Notes under the pieces: generated by a model | Databases searched by the model: none | What the model was told of the DNA's origin: nothing | Seen by the model: only the letters and a program-made list of their open reading frames with translations | NCBI RefSeq assembly: GCF_014635065.1 | Contig: NZ_BMCG01000003.1 | Span: 248,001 to 312,000 of the forward strand | Origin: Oxalicibacterium flavum | GTDB taxonomy: Bacteria > Pseudomonadota > Gammaproteobacteria > Burkholderiales > Burkholderiaceae_D | Reading direction: 5' to 3' | DNA: 64,000 nucleotides | Program-made: the position numbers and the translations under genes | Shown here: in pieces, positions 29,657 to 40,215 of the stretch | Layout: each line of letters opens with the position of its first letter | Position numbering within the stretch: the first letter of the stretch is position 1

Positions 29657-30085
29657 ATGACCGATCCTGTCCGCAGCCCGGTGCCCATCGACGTTGCCGT
29701 CGGCATCCTGATGAAAGCCAACGGTGACGTGCTGCTCGGGCAGCGCCCCGACGGCAAGCCGTATGCGGGTTACTGGGAATTCCCGGGCGGGAAGGTCGAG
29801 CCGGACGAGGCGATCCTCGATGCGCTCAAGCGCGAGATGCAGGAAGAGCTTGGGATCGAGGTACTGTCGGCCGAGCCGTGGTGCGGCGTCGAACACGTCT
29901 ATCCGCACGCGCACGTGCGCCTGCATTTCTACATCAGCCGCGAATGGCGCGGCGAACCGCAGAGTCTGGAGAACCAGGCCTTTGCCTGGCAGGGCAGCGT
30001 CGGCGTCGAGCCCTTGCTGCCGGCCACGATCCCGCTGATCGAATGGCTGGATCGGCTGCGCTATCCGGACGCTGGATTGGTTTAA
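29657..30085 (+). CDS. mutT: 8-oxo-dGTP diphosphatase (MutT-type Nudix hydrolase)
   Basis: MutT removes 8-oxo-dGTP so that it is not incorporated in DNA. The 142-residue product has a complete Nudix box, [23 protein letters not shown], near residues 43-65 (key residues Gly43, Glu50 and the REMQEE core), and the MutT-like YWEFPGGK. The ATG at 29657 has GAGG 8 nt upstream; a GTG at 29639 that overlaps the preceding stop (GTGA) is an alternative. Its stop TAA shares bases with the stop of yacG on the opposite strand. Confidence 0.88.
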   Translation: MTDPVRSPVPIDVAVGILMKANGDVLLGQRPDGKPYAGYWEFPGGKVEPDEAILDALKREMQEELGIEVLSAEPWCGVEHVYPHAHVRLHFYISREWRGEPQSLENQAFAWQGSVGVEPLLPATIPLIEWLDRLRYPDAGLV

Positions 30086-30279
30086 GGTTCGTGCCGCGGC
30101 GGGGGCGGCGCGTCTTCGTCGAAATCTTCGAGCGGATTGGCGACCGGGATCACGTACTTCTCTTCGGCCCAGGCGCCCAGGTCGATCTGCTTGCAGCGTT
30201 CGGAGCAGAACGGACGAAACTTGTTGGCTTCCACCCATTCCACCTTGGTGCCGCAGGTTGGGCAATTGACGACGGCCAT
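30082..30279 (-). CDS. yacG: DNA gyrase inhibitor YacG (zinc-binding)
   Basis: YacG is a small zinc protein that binds the GyrB C-terminal domain and inhibits gyrase. The 65-residue product has four cysteines in the family arrangement, CPTCG (Cys6, Cys9) and FCSERCK (Cys25, Cys29), followed by [13 protein letters not shown] and an acidic, proline-rich tail. The ATG at 30279 is chosen over the longer frame because it begins the zinc module. It is the last gene of the ispB-pil-coaE-zapD unit and is convergent with mutT. Confidence 0.9.
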   Translation of the reverse strand: MAVVNCPTCGTKVEWVEANKFRPFCSERCKQIDLGAWAEEKYVIPVANPLEDFDEDAPPPPRHEP

Positions 30280-30289
30280 CGCGTGATTC

Positions 30290-31045
30290 CTAGAAGCTGC
30301 AGAGGCTGAGCTCGAACGGCACATCGCCTTCGAAGGACTTGGGCTTCATGTCGCCATCCTGCGTGGTGAAGCGTATCCACAGCATGTACTTGTTGGCGGA
30401 GATTTCTGGAATGGCGCGCAACTCGTTGTCGAGCGTCAGGCGCAGCATCTGGTAAGACTTTCCCTGCAGCATCTGCTGGTAGCTGCCGGACTGTGCGATC
30501 ATCTTGACCGGCCTTCCCGACTCGCGCAGCAGGCGCAGCACCATGCTGATGGCGTCGAACAGCGGCACCAGCGGCATGAACCATTTCTGAATGTCGGCGA
30601 CGCGCTGTTCGGCCGAATCCTGCTGCCACGCGTAGTAGGACGGCAGGTCGAACTCGCAGGCGCCACCCGGGATGATGGTGCGGCCGCGTATGCTCATCAG
30701 CCACTCGTTCTCGCGGATGTGCTGGCCGGTCTTGCCCTGCGAGGCGACCAGTGCAGCGCTGATGCGGTCGATGTCGTAGAGGATGGCATCGAGCATCTCG
30801 GGCTCTACGTTGGGATTGGAACGGAAGCCCAGCAGGGTCTGCTTCTGCCGTTCGAGTTCCTGCAGCAGGTCCGACTTCAGGTCGGCGCGACCTGCCACTT
30901 CCAGCATTTCGAAGATCGTGGAGAGTGCGACATGATGGTGCTGCGGGTGCTCGTGACCGATGAAGAAAGCGAATTTCTCATACAGGTCTTCCAGCCGCAG
31001 CAACGTGCGAATACGCTCGTTGAAAGGGTATTCGTAGACAATCAA
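30290..31045 (-). CDS. zapD: cell division protein ZapD (TTG start)
   Basis: ZapD binds the FtsZ C-terminal tail and bundles FtsZ filaments. The 251-residue product begins [21 protein letters not shown], the family N-terminus (shown in part), and contains the conserved [22 protein letters not shown] region (in part) near residue 125. I place the start at TTG (31043-31045) because AGGGA lies 7 nt upstream and the protein then has the family length. An in-frame TTG 18 codons earlier (31099) would lie before the likely transcription start. yacG follows 10 bp later. Confidence 0.88.
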   Translation of the reverse strand: MIVYEYPFNERIRTLLRLEDLYEKFAFFIGHEHPQHHHVALSTIFEMLEVAGRADLKSDLLQELERQKQTLLGFRSNPNVEPEMLDAILYDIDRISAALVASQGKTGQHIRENEWLMSIRGRTIIPGGACEFDLPSYYAWQQDSAEQRVADIQKWFMPLVPLFDAISMVLRLLRESGRPVKMIAQSGSYQQMLQGKSYQMLRLTLDNELRAIPEISANKYMLWIRFTTQDGDMKPKSFEGDVPFELSLCSF

Positions 31046-31098
31046 AGTGGCATCCCTAAAATGTTGGACCGGTGTGGGTGACGCGCTGTTGTGAATCA

Positions 31099-31128
31099 AT
31101 TATGTGATTCTGAACGAAGCCGCAGCAA
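31099..31128 (-). promoter_or_regulatory. candidate promoter of zapD-yacG
   Basis: TTGCTG (31128-31123) and CATAAT (31104-31099) are separated by 18 bp on the minus strand. The -10 box lies inside a perfect inverted repeat GAATCA-N6-TGATTC (31093-31110), a possible operator. The hexamer matches are modest. Confidence 0.35.
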
Positions 31129-31224
31129 AATACAAATGCCGTGCGGAATTTGTCGATGCCGGGCGGCGCGTGCTGCAACCTGCCCTGCGCGATGTGGGAA
31201 TAGACCGCCCGTGCGCGTGATCGT

Positions 31225-31857
31225 TCACCCTTGCGGTAACTGGGCAGCCAGCGCCAGATAACGCTCATGCAGCGTATCGACGAGTGCCGGCAGACGGCTG
31301 GTGTCGCCGTCGTTGAGCAGGATGTCGTCGGCCGCCGCGAGCCGACTTTCTCTCGACGTCTGGGTCGCCATGATCGCCCGTACCTGCTCTTCGCTTAACT
31401 GGCTGCGCTGCATCACACGCCGGATTTGCACGTCTTCGGGGCAGTCAACCACCAGCACGCGCGAGACGCGCTGCACCCAGCGGCCGGACTCCACCAGCAG
31501 CGGCACCACGAAGATCGGATAGTCGCCGGGCGTGGTACGCGCGGCATGTTCGGTTTCCTGTCGGATCAGAGGATGCAGGATGGATTCGAGCAGCTTCTTG
31601 CGCTCGGGATCGGTGAACACGGCTTCGCGCATGCGCGCGCGGTCGAGCGCTCCGTCGGCCCCGATGAAATCGGCGCCGAAGGCCTGGCGGATCGGTTCGA
31701 TGGCGAGGCCGTCGGCCGCGGTCAACTGGTGTGCGATGCGGTCGGTATCGATGATGGCCGCGCCGCGCGCGCCGAACAGATCGGCGACCGTGCTCTTGCC
31801 GCTGCCGATGCCGCCGGTCAGCCCGACCGAGAAGGGCTTCTTGTCCATGGTCTGCAT
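31225..31857 (-). CDS. coaE: dephospho-CoA kinase
   Basis: CoaE phosphorylates dephospho-CoA, the last step of coenzyme A synthesis. The 210-residue P-loop kinase has [16 protein letters not shown] near residue 13, DTDRIAHQL near 38, HPLIRQE near 95 and VVPLLVESG near 118, all CoaE signatures. An ATG three codons in (31848, MDKKPFSV) is an alternative start. It follows pilD by 4 bp, a common arrangement in Beta- and Gammaproteobacteria, so it is probably transcribed with the pilus genes. Confidence 0.95.
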   Translation of the reverse strand: MQTMDKKPFSVGLTGGIGSGKSTVADLFGARGAAIIDTDRIAHQLTAADGLAIEPIRQAFGADFIGADGALDRARMREAVFTDPERKKLLESILHPLIRQETEHAARTTPGDYPIFVVPLLVESGRWVQRVSRVLVVDCPEDVQIRRVMQRSQLSEEQVRAIMATQTSRESRLAAADDILLNDGDTSRLPALVDTLHERYLALAAQLPQG

Positions 31858-31861
31858 GGAC

Positions 31862-32725
31862 TCAGAGTATATCCAGATAGGCTTGTGTCAGCACGGGACC
31901 GAACAGCAGCGCCAGCAGGCCGGCTGCTGCCAGATAGGGGCCGAACGGAATCGGAATGTCGCGCCCGCGTCGCGCCAGCACGATCAGGCCGATGCCGACC
32001 ACCGCGCCGACCGCCGACGACAGCAGGATGATCACCGGCAGCATCTTCCAGCCGAGCCAGGCACCGAGCGCCGCCAGCAGCTTGAAGTCGCCATGCCCCA
32101 TGCCTTCCTTGCCGGTGACGAGCTTGAACAGCCAGTAGATGGACCACAGGCTCAGGTAGCCGGCGGCCGCGCCGATCACGGCTTCCTGCAGCGGGACGAA
32201 GGTGCCGTCGAGATTGACCAGCAGCCCCAGCCACAGCAGCGGCAGCGTCAGGTCGTCGGGCAGCAACTGGGTATCGATATCGATGAAGCTCATGGCGATC
32301 AGCAGCCAGACGAAGACCAGCGTGGCGAGTCCCGCCAGCCCGCTGCCGAAGCGCCATACCAGCAGTGCCGACAACGCACCCGACAGCAGTTCCACCACCG
32401 GATAGCGCAGCGAGATCGGCGTTTTGCATTCCTTGCATTTGCCACCGAGCAGCGCATAGCTGACGACCGGGATGTTTTCGAGCGCCGTGATCTGGTGGCC
32501 GCACTGCGGGCAGGCCGAGCGCGGCACCATCAGGTTGTAGCGGTCCTGGTGCGGCGGCGGCAGGTTGCTTTCGCTGGCGACGTAGTTGTCGGATTCGCGC
32601 TGCATCATCTTCGGCACGCGATGGATCACGACATTGAGGAAGCTGCCGGCCAGCAGGCCGAAGATGCCGGCGACAACGGCGGGGAGCAGGCTGGAAGGCG
32701 GTGCAAACAGAATCTGATCGAGCAT
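31862..32725 (-). CDS. pilD: type IV prepilin peptidase / N-methyltransferase
   Basis: PilD cleaves the leader of type IV pilins and methylates the new N-terminus at the inner membrane. The 287-residue protein has about seven to eight membrane helices, a cytoplasmic zinc-type loop with two Cys pairs (CPQCG and CKEC, about residues 72-102), and the two catalytic aspartates in [13 protein letters not shown] (about 147-152) and [10 protein letters not shown] (about 210). Gene order pilB-pilC-pilD-coaE is typical. Confidence 0.94.
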   Translation of the reverse strand: MLDQILFAPPSSLLPAVVAGIFGLLAGSFLNVVIHRVPKMMQRESDNYVASESNLPPPHQDRYNLMVPRSACPQCGHQITALENIPVVSYALLGGKCKECKTPISLRYPVVELLSGALSALLVWRFGSGLAGLATLVFVWLLIAMSFIDIDTQLLPDDLTLPLLWLGLLVNLDGTFVPLQEAVIGAAAGYLSLWSIYWLFKLVTGKEGMGHGDFKLLAALGAWLGWKMLPVIILLSSAVGAVVGIGLIVLARRGRDIPIPFGPYLAAAGLLALLFGPVLTQAYLDIL

Positions 32726-32819
32726 GGACGTCGGTGGAGACAGGGACAGTGCAATGAGTGGGAAGGTGTGGCAGCCGGAACGTTAGCTTACTTCGTGCCG
32801 GCCAACAACCGCAGTGGCG

Positions 32820-32845
32820 CAGGGCGGCCAGTGAAGGCCGTCCTG
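32820..32845 (-). other. stem-loop between pilC and pilD
   Basis: CAGGGCGGCC and GGCCGTCCTG form a 10-bp stem with one GU-type mismatch around a 6-nt loop, 11 bp after the pilC stop. There is no U-tract on the minus strand, so it may set relative expression or message stability and not stop transcription. Confidence 0.35.
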
Positions 32846-32855
32846 CCCCAAAATG

Positions 32856-34088
32856 TCAGACTACTGAGCCGAGCTTGAAGATAGGCAGATACATGGCGAT
32901 GACGAGACCGCCGATCAGCACGCCGAGGATGACCATGATCAGGGGTTCCATCAGGCTCGACAGCGAGGCCACGGCTTCATCGACTTCTTCTTCATAGAAG
33001 TCGGCCACCTTGCCCAGCATGCTGTCGAGGGAACCCGATTCCTCGCCGATGGAAACCATCTGCGTGACCATGTTGGGAAAGACGTCGGCATTCTGCATGG
33101 CGGCGGTCAGGCTGGTACCGGTGCTGACCTCGGTCTGAATCCGGCGCGTCGCGTCGAGATAGACCGCATTGCCGGAGGCGCCGCCGACCGAATCCAGCGA
33201 CTCCACCAGCGGTACGCCGGCCGCGAACATGGTCGACAGCGTGCGCGTCCAGCGTGCGATGGTCGCCTTGCGGATGACGGGGCCGAAGATGGGCAGCCTG
33301 AGCAGCAGGCGATCCATGAACTGCTGCATGCGCAGCGAACGCTTCCAGCTCTGGAAGAACAGGTAGAGGCCGGCGAACAGCAGGCCGAAGATCAGGTACC
33401 AGTTGGCGACGAAGAAGTCTGAAATTGCCATCACCATCAAGGTCGGCGCGGGCAGGTCGGCGCCGAAGCTGGTGAAGACGCCCTTGAAGGCGGGTACCAC
33501 CCAGATCATGATGACGGCGGTCACCACAAAGGCGACGGCCAGGATGGAAATCGGATAGAACATCGCCGACTTGATCTTGCCCTTGATGGCGAGCGTCTTT
33601 TCCTTATAGACCGCCAGTCGTGTCAGCAGGTCTTCCAGGATGCCGGCCTGTTCGCCGGCCGCCACCAGATTGCAGAACAGCGGGTCGAAGTAGAGCGGGA
33701 ACTTGCGGAAGGCCTGGTTCAGGCTGGTACCGGTCTCGACGTCGGCGCGGATGTCCTGCACCAGCTTGGAGACTGCCGGATTGTCGTTGCCCTTGGCGAC
33801 GATGTCGAACGATTGCAGCAAGGGTACGCCGGCCTTCATCATGGTGGCGAGTTGGCGCGTAAACAGCGTGATGTCCTTGTCCGAGACCTTCTTGCCGCTG
33901 CGATAGGTCTTCTTCTTGACCTTGGTGACCAGCACGCCCTGACGGCGCAGGGTGGCATTGACGATGGCTTCGCCACCGGCGCGGATTTCGCCGCGGACGA
34001 TCTTCCCCGCCTTGTCCTTGCCCTCCCAGGCAAAGACCGATTCCTTGACAAGCGCGGCGCTGCCGGTTCTGCGTGCTGACGTTGCCAT
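32856..34088 (-). CDS. pilC: type IV pilus inner-membrane platform protein PilC (GspF family)
   Basis: PilC is the platform on which the PilB motor acts during pilus extension. The 410-residue product has a short N-terminal cytoplasmic region (FAWEGKDKAGKIVRGEI), then two GspF domains, each with the conserved F-TRQLATMM-AGVPLLQSF / RTLSTMFAAGVPLVESL pattern, and three membrane helices near residues 185, 235 and 385. The paired domains fit the family exactly. It lies 14 bp after pilB. Confidence 0.94.
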   Translation of the reverse strand: MATSARRTGSAALVKESVFAWEGKDKAGKIVRGEIRAGGEAIVNATLRRQGVLVTKVKKKTYRSGKKVSDKDITLFTRQLATMMKAGVPLLQSFDIVAKGNDNPAVSKLVQDIRADVETGTSLNQAFRKFPLYFDPLFCNLVAAGEQAGILEDLLTRLAVYKEKTLAIKGKIKSAMFYPISILAVAFVVTAVIMIWVVPAFKGVFTSFGADLPAPTLMVMAISDFFVANWYLIFGLLFAGLYLFFQSWKRSLRMQQFMDRLLLRLPIFGPVIRKATIARWTRTLSTMFAAGVPLVESLDSVGGASGNAVYLDATRRIQTEVSTGTSLTAAMQNADVFPNMVTQMVSIGEESGSLDSMLGKVADFYEEEVDEAVASLSSLMEPLIMVILGVLIGGLVIAMYLPIFKLGSVV

Positions 34089-34102
34089 CCCCTTTTTCCT
34101 TT

Positions 34103-35833
34103 TCAGTTATTGGTGCAGCCCAGTACTTCCTCCAGGCTGGTGAGCCCTTGCTTGACCTTGATCAGGCCCGACTGGCGCAGCGTGCGTACGCCATCCTGTT
34201 TTGCCTGTTCCTCGATCTCGAGCGCGGTACCGTGGTTCAGGATGATGCGTTCGATGTTCTCGGTGATCGGCATCAACTGGTAGATGCCGACGCGGCCCTT
34301 GTAGCCGCTACCGTTGCAGCGCTCGCAGCCGACCGGCTTGTACGGCAGCCAGGTGCCGTCGAGATCGGCTTCGTCGAAGCCGGCTTCGAGCAGCGCCTCG
34401 TCCGGGATCACGGTGGTCTCCTTGCACGAACACAGGCGGCGCGCCAGGCGCTGCGCCGTAATCAGGATCACCGAGGAGGCAATGTTGAACGGCGCCACGC
34501 CCATGTTCATCAGGCGCGTCAGCGTGGCCGGCGCGTCGTTGGTGTGCAGCGTGGAGAACACCATGTGGCCGGTCTGCGCGGCCTTGATCGCGATGTCGGC
34601 GGTCTCGAGGTCGCGGATCTCGCCGACCATGATGATGTCCGGATCCTGCCGCAGGAAGGCCTTGAGCGCGACCGGAAAGGTCAGGCCGGCGCGGTCGTTG
34701 ACATTGACCTGGTTGACGCCGGGCAGGTTGATCTCGGCCGGGTCCTCGGCGGTGGAGATGTTGATGCCGGGCTTGTTCAGGATGTTGAGGCAGGTGTAGA
34801 GCGACACCGTCTTGCCGGAACCGGTCGGGCCGGTCACCAGCACCATGCCGTAGGGGCGCTGGATGGCATCGAGCAGGATCGCCTTCTGGTCTTCGTCGTA
34901 GCCGAGCGCATCGATGCCCATCTGCGCCTGCGAGCCGTCGAGGATACGCATGACGATCTTTTCGCCGAACAGCGTGGGCAGCGTGCTGACGCGGAAATCG
35001 ATGGAGCGCGTCTTGGACATGACGAGCTTCATGCGGCCGTCCTGCGGCACGCGTTTTTCGGAAATGTCGAGCTTGGAGATGACCTTGATGCGCGAAGCCA
35101 GTTTTTCCTTGATCGCCAGCGGCGGCTGGGCGATGTCGCGCAACACGCCATCGACGCGGAAGCGGATGCGGTAAAACTTCTCGAAGGGTTCGAAGTGCAG
35201 GTCGGAGGCGCCCTGGTTGATGGCGTCGATCAGGATCTTCTGCAGGAATTTGACCACCGGCGCATCGTCGATATCGGCGGAAGCGGCATCCAGCGGCGCG
35301 GAAGTATTGTCGTCATCGACGAAGTCGATATTCTCGAGGTCTTCGCCGATCAGCTCGTTCAGGCCCTGTTCGGCGCTTTTTCCGAGTTTTTCGATGAGTT
35401 TGAGCAGCGCGCCGTGGTCAACGATCACCGGCTCCACTGTCAATTGCGTCTGAAACTTGATCTGATCGAGGGCGGCAGCATTGGTCGGATCGGAGATGGC
35501 GATCGCGACCTTGTTGCCACGTTTGGAAAGGGCTACCACGCGATGATTCTGCATCAGCCGATCATCGATGATCTTGTCCGGCAGGATGGCGGTATGGAAG
35601 GCGTTCAGGTCCAGCAGCGGATAGCCGAAGGTTTCGGAACAGAAGACCGCCATGTCGGATGCGCTGATGGCGCCGCTTTGCAGCAGTACATCGACAAAGG
35701 GGATTTTTTCCGTACCTGCCTGGCGGGAGAGCGCTTCGGCCTGTTGGGGCAACAGTTTTCCTGCCTGCAACAATGCACGGGCAAGTCCGGACATTGAAAT
35801 GGGAGGAGTGGAGCTGGGGAGTACTGCAGCCAT
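34103..35833 (-). CDS. pilB: type IV pilus extension ATPase PilB
   Basis: PilB powers pilus polymerisation. The 576-residue protein has the N-terminal GspE/MshEN domain (about residues 35-150), the ATPase core with Walker A GPTGSGKT near residue 330, the Asp box and Walker B around DPDIIMVGEIRDLETADIA, the His box STLHTND, and a tetracysteine zinc motif, CSC then CERC, near 465-505. It is the first pilus gene here, separated from ispB by 137 bp that probably contain its promoter. Confidence 0.95.
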   Translation of the reverse strand: MAAVLPSSTPPISMSGLARALLQAGKLLPQQAEALSRQAGTEKIPFVDVLLQSGAISASDMAVFCSETFGYPLLDLNAFHTAILPDKIIDDRLMQNHRVVALSKRGNKVAIAISDPTNAAALDQIKFQTQLTVEPVIVDHGALLKLIEKLGKSAEQGLNELIGEDLENIDFVDDDNTSAPLDAASADIDDAPVVKFLQKILIDAINQGASDLHFEPFEKFYRIRFRVDGVLRDIAQPPLAIKEKLASRIKVISKLDISEKRVPQDGRMKLVMSKTRSIDFRVSTLPTLFGEKIVMRILDGSQAQMGIDALGYDEDQKAILLDAIQRPYGMVLVTGPTGSGKTVSLYTCLNILNKPGINISTAEDPAEINLPGVNQVNVNDRAGLTFPVALKAFLRQDPDIIMVGEIRDLETADIAIKAAQTGHMVFSTLHTNDAPATLTRLMNMGVAPFNIASSVILITAQRLARRLCSCKETTVIPDEALLEAGFDEADLDGTWLPYKPVGCERCNGSGYKGRVGIYQLMPITENIERIILNHGTALEIEEQAKQDGVRTLRQSGLIKVKQGLTSLEEVLGCTNN

Positions 35834-35970
35834 GATCTGTGCCGGAAGACTATCGAAGCGCCAAAGGTGCGTTAGATAATGCCTCCCGGCATCTATTTTG
35901 TAAAGGAAACAGGCTGGAGTTGTTACTTCAGTGCTACTTTTGCGGTTTTAGGCCGCTTTGCGTGGCTCGC

Positions 35971-36960
35971 TCAGTGGTTGCGATTGACGGCAAAGTGGCT
36001 CAATTGCCGCAGTGCTTCCTTGAAGGGGGTGGGCGGTAGCGCGGCCACAGCTGCGGTTGCGGCGGCTGCGGCCTGTTCGGCCTTGCGGCGCGTGTAATCG
36101 AGCGCACCCGACATGGTGACTGCTGTCAAAACGGCATCGAAATGCTGCTCGTCGCCATTCTCGATGCAACTACGCACCAGTTCGCGCTGTTCCGCGGTGC
36201 CGTGTTCCATCAGATAAATGAGCGGCAGCGTCGCCTTGCCTTCGCGCAGGTCGTCGCCGACGTTCTTGCCGATGTCTTCCGCCTGCCCCGAATAGTCGAG
36301 TACATCGTCGATGAGCTGGAACGCGGTGCCGATCGAGCGGCCATATTCTGCTGCGGCCTCGGTCTGCACCTCGTCCGCGCCGGCCACCAGTGCACCGAGC
36401 TGGGCGGCAGCCTCGAACAACTTGGCAGTCTTGGAGCGAATGACCTGGGTGTAGCGTTCTTCCGTCACATCCGGATCGTGCATGTTGAGCAACTGCAGCA
36501 CTTCTCCCTCGGCGATCACGTTGGTGGCATCGGCCAGGATTTCCATGATGCGGATGTCGCCCACCGATACCATCATCTGGAAGGCACGCGAATAGAGGAA
36601 GTCGCCGACCAGCACCGAAGCGGCGTTGCCAAACAGCGCGTTGGCGGTCTGGCGGCCGCGCCGCATCGACGATTCGTCGACTACGTCATCGTGCAGCAGG
36701 GTCGCGGTGTGAATGAATTCGACGACCGCCGCCAGTTGATGATGATGAGTGCCCGTGTAACCGTAGGCGTTTGCCATCAGCAGCACCAGAACGGGGCGGA
36801 TGCGCTTGCCACCGGCGCTGATGATGTAATCGGCGATCTGGTTGACCAGCGCCACCTCGGAATGCAGTTTTTGCCGGATCACGGCGTCAACTGCCTGCAA
36901 ATCGGTGGAAATTGGCTGGATAATCTGGGTTTGGGCGGATGGGGCGGATGCGGAAACCAA
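35971..36960 (-). CDS. ispB: polyprenyl (octaprenyl) diphosphate synthase (TTG start)
   Basis: IspB makes the long prenyl chain of ubiquinone. The roughly 330-residue product has both Asp-rich motifs of trans-prenyl synthases, LLHDDVVDE (about residue 88) and LIDDVLDYSG (about 217), and GGKRIRPVL upstream. No ATG fits. In-frame TTG codons lie at 36975 and 36960, and I prefer 36960 because AGG is 6 nt before it; the difference is five residues. A perfect TATAAT on the minus strand (36999-37004) is close upstream. It is divergent from rplU, the usual neighbour. Confidence 0.9.
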   Translation of the reverse strand: MVSASAPSAQTQIIQPISTDLQAVDAVIRQKLHSEVALVNQIADYIISAGGKRIRPVLVLLMANAYGYTGTHHHQLAAVVEFIHTATLLHDDVVDESSMRRGRQTANALFGNAASVLVGDFLYSRAFQMMVSVGDIRIMEILADATNVIAEGEVLQLLNMHDPDVTEERYTQVIRSKTAKLFEAAAQLGALVAGADEVQTEAAAEYGRSIGTAFQLIDDVLDYSGQAEDIGKNVGDDLREGKATLPLIYLMEHGTAEQRELVRSCIENGDEQHFDAVLTAVTMSGALDYTRRKAEQAAAAATAAVAALPPTPFKEALRQLSHFAVNRNH

Positions 36961-36998
36961 GGTGAGCCTGATCAAAAGTAAGCGGTCGAAGTTGCCGA

Positions 36999-37004
36999 AT
37001 TATA
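36999..37004 (-). promoter_or_regulatory. -10 element of the ispB promoter
   Basis: TATAAT on the minus strand is about 40 bp upstream of the ispB start. No clear -35 hexamer was found at the right distance. Confidence 0.5.
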
Positions 37005-37091
37005 CGATGCCGGGGCAAAAATGAGGCGGCGGCCGAACAGCGGGCCGGCCGGCTGCCGTCGGCGTGTGGCGACAGGCATGCAGAATTCGTT

Positions 37092-37120
37092 TTGACCGCG
37101 CATGTAAGTGCATGTATAAT
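37092..37120 (+). promoter_or_regulatory. strong sigma-70 promoter of rplU-rpmA
   Basis: TTGACC (37092-37097), a 17-bp spacer and TATAAT (37115-37120) match the consensus at 11 of 12 positions. Transcription would begin near 37127, giving a leader of about 70 nt before rplU. A strong promoter fits ribosomal protein genes. Confidence 0.88.
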
Positions 37121-37196
37121 TTGGGGTTTTCCCGTTTCCGCGGAGGTTGTGGAGCGGAGGAAAAATAAATTCCTAAATCATTTGATGAGGTTTCAC

Positions 37197-37508
37197 ATGT
37201 ACGCGGTCATAAAAACCGGTGGCAAGCAATACAAGGTTGCTGCTGGCGAAAAACTCAAAGTAGAACAGATACCGGCAGACATTGGATCCGAAATCACCCT
37301 TGATCAGGTGCTCGCAGTGGGCGCCGGAGAAGCCATCAAGTTTGGCGCTCCGCTGGTTGAAGGTGCGACGGTCCTTGCCACGGTTGTTTCCCACGGTCGT
37401 CACGACAAGGTCAAGATCTTCAAGATGCGTCGCCGCAAGCACTATCAGAAGCGTCAGGGCCATCGTCAGAACTACACCGAATTGCAAATCGTCTCGATCA
37501 ACGGCTAA
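37197..37508 (+). CDS. rplU: 50S ribosomal protein L21
   Basis: L21 is a large-subunit ribosomal protein that contacts 23S rRNA. The 103-residue product has the family start [14 protein letters not shown] and the basic C-terminal block [19 protein letters not shown] (in part) that ends in VSING. The ATG at 37197 has GATGAGG 6 nt upstream; the open frame to 37092 overlaps the promoter and is rejected. rpmA follows after 36 bp. Confidence 0.97.
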   Translation: MYAVIKTGGKQYKVAAGEKLKVEQIPADIGSEITLDQVLAVGAGEAIKFGAPLVEGATVLATVVSHGRHDKVKIFKMRRRKHYQKRQGHRQNYTELQIVSING

Positions 37509-37544
37509 GCCGGTCGGGATCAACCAGATACCAAGGAGTCAGAA

Positions 37545-37802
37545 ATGGCACACAAGAAGGGCGGCGGCACTACGCGTAACGGTCGCGACTCGGAATCGAA
37601 ACGCCTCGGCGTCAAGGTTTACGGCGGCCAGACCATCAATGCAGGCGGCATCATCGTTCGCCAGCGCGGCACCAAGATGCACGCGGGCGAGAACGTCGGC
37701 ATCGGCAAGGATCACACCCTGTTCGCACTGATCGACGGCAAGGTTGCCTTCGTGACCAAGGGCGCGCTCAAGCGTCACTATGTGACGGTCGTTGCAGCCT
37801 GA
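37545..37802 (+). CDS. rpmA: 50S ribosomal protein L27
   Basis: L27 lies near the peptidyl-transferase centre and its N-terminal tail contacts tRNA. The 85-residue product starts [20 protein letters not shown] and includes GVKVYGGQ and IIVRQRGTK, all conserved in the family. The N-terminus is of the uncleaved Gram-negative kind. It shares the rplU promoter. AAGGAG lies 7-8 bp before the ATG. Confidence 0.97.
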   Translation: MAHKKGGGTTRNGRDSESKRLGVKVYGGQTINAGGIIVRQRGTKMHAGENVGIGKDHTLFALIDGKVAFVTKGALKRHYVTVVAA

Positions 37803-37841
37803 TCGGTTCAACTATATAAAGCGAGGCGCAAGCCTTCAGTC

Positions 37842-37870
37842 AAAAGGCTCTGCCGCAGGTGGGGCCTTTT
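37842..37870 (+). terminator. possible weak terminator between rpmA and obgE
   Basis: AAAAGGC and GCCTTTT form a 7-bp stem around a 15-nt loop, ending in a short T-run. GGCCTTT recurs twice in the next 40 bp (37880 and 37897), so several alternative foldings exist. Partial read-through into obgE is likely. Confidence 0.35.
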
Positions 37871-37873
37871 TAG

Positions 37874-39034
<1,161 letters not shown>

Positions 39035-39088
39035 CAAGCCATTCACGCAAGCGGCCGGCATCCATCCATAAAAACAAGCGGACAAGTC

Positions 39089-40207
39089 ATGCATTCCGTG
39101 ATCCAGCAAGCCAAGCGCATCATCATCAAGGTCGGTTCTTCTCTTGTCACCAACGAGGGCAAGGGGCTCGATGCGCAGGCCATCGAGAAATGGGCCGAGC
39201 AGATCGTGCAGTTGCGCGCGCTCGGCAAGGAAGTGGTGCTGGTCAGCTCCGGCGCGATCGCGGAAGGCATGCTGCGGCTCGGCTTCGAGCGCCGCCCGAC
39301 CGGTATCCACGAGCTGCAGGCCTGTGCCGCGGTCGGCCAGATGGGGCTTGCGCAGATTTACGAAAGCAGCTTCAGCCGGCGCAATGTGCGCACCGCGCAG
39401 GTGCTGCTGACGCACGCCGACCTCGCCGACCGCGAGCGTTATCTGAACGCGCGGTCGACGCTGTTCGCGCTGCTGCGACTGGGCGTGGTGCCCATCATCA
39501 ACGAGAACGACACCGTGGTCACCGACGAAATCAAGTTCGGCGACAACGACACCCTGGGTGCGCTGGTCGCCAACCTGATCGAAGGCGATGCGCTGATCAT
39601 CCTCACCGACCAGCGCGGCCTGTATACAGCCGATCCGCGCAAGAATCCGGAAGCCGAATTCGTGCATGAAGCGAAGGCCGGCGATGCGGCACTGGAGGCC
39701 ATGGCCGGTGGCGCCGGCAGCAGCCTCGGACGCGGCGGCATGCTGACCAAGATTCTCGCCGCCAAGCGCGCGGCACTGTCGGGCGCGCATACCGTGATCG
39801 CATGGGGCCGCGAGGACAATGTGCTGACGCGCCTCGCACAGGGCGAGGCGATCGGCACCCAGCTGACGGCGCAGACCGCGCAGCTGACCGCACGCAAGCA
39901 GTGGATGGCCGATCATCTGCAGACCGCCGGCAGGGTGGTGTTAGACGATGGTGCGGTCAGGAAGCTGACGGCCGAGGGCAAGTCGCTGCTGCCGATCGGT
40001 GTGACCGAAGTGGCTGGCAGCTTCGGCCGCGGCGACGTCATCACCTGTGTCGATCAGGCCGGTCGCGCGGTGGCGCGCGGCATCACCAACTATGCGAGTT
40101 CAGAGGCGCGGCGCATCCTGCGCAAGCCGTCTTCCGAGATTGCGGGTATTCTCGGCTATGTCGAAGAGCCCGAGCTCATTCATCGCGACAACATGGTTTT
40201 GCTCTGA
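39089..40207 (+). CDS. proB: glutamate 5-kinase
   Basis: ProB phosphorylates glutamate, the first step of proline synthesis. The 372-residue protein has an amino-acid kinase domain ([18 protein letters not shown] near residue 11, [16 protein letters not shown] near 145, GRGGMLTKI near 213) and a C-terminal PUA domain (about 280-355). This two-domain form is the standard bacterial enzyme, which is feedback inhibited by proline in characterised cases. It ends in a strong terminator. Confidence 0.96.
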   Translation: MHSVIQQAKRIIIKVGSSLVTNEGKGLDAQAIEKWAEQIVQLRALGKEVVLVSSGAIAEGMLRLGFERRPTGIHELQACAAVGQMGLAQIYESSFSRRNVRTAQVLLTHADLADRERYLNARSTLFALLRLGVVPIINENDTVVTDEIKFGDNDTLGALVANLIEGDALIILTDQRGLYTADPRKNPEAEFVHEAKAGDAALEAMAGGAGSSLGRGGMLTKILAAKRAALSGAHTVIAWGREDNVLTRLAQGEAIGTQLTAQTAQLTARKQWMADHLQTAGRVVLDDGAVRKLTAEGKSLLPIGVTEVAGSFGRGDVITCVDQAGRAVARGITNYASSEARRILRKPSSEIAGILGYVEEPELIHRDNMVLL

Positions 40208-40215
40208 AAACAAAG

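Noticed and set aside
34073-35797. A 574-codon plus-strand frame
   Set aside because: It mirrors pilB on the opposite strand; pilB has complete ATPase motifs, the mirror has none.
37092-37196. N-terminal extension of L21
   Set aside because: The frame is open but the segment contains the near-consensus promoter and a Shine-Dalgarno sequence, and L21 proteins start at [11 protein letters not shown].
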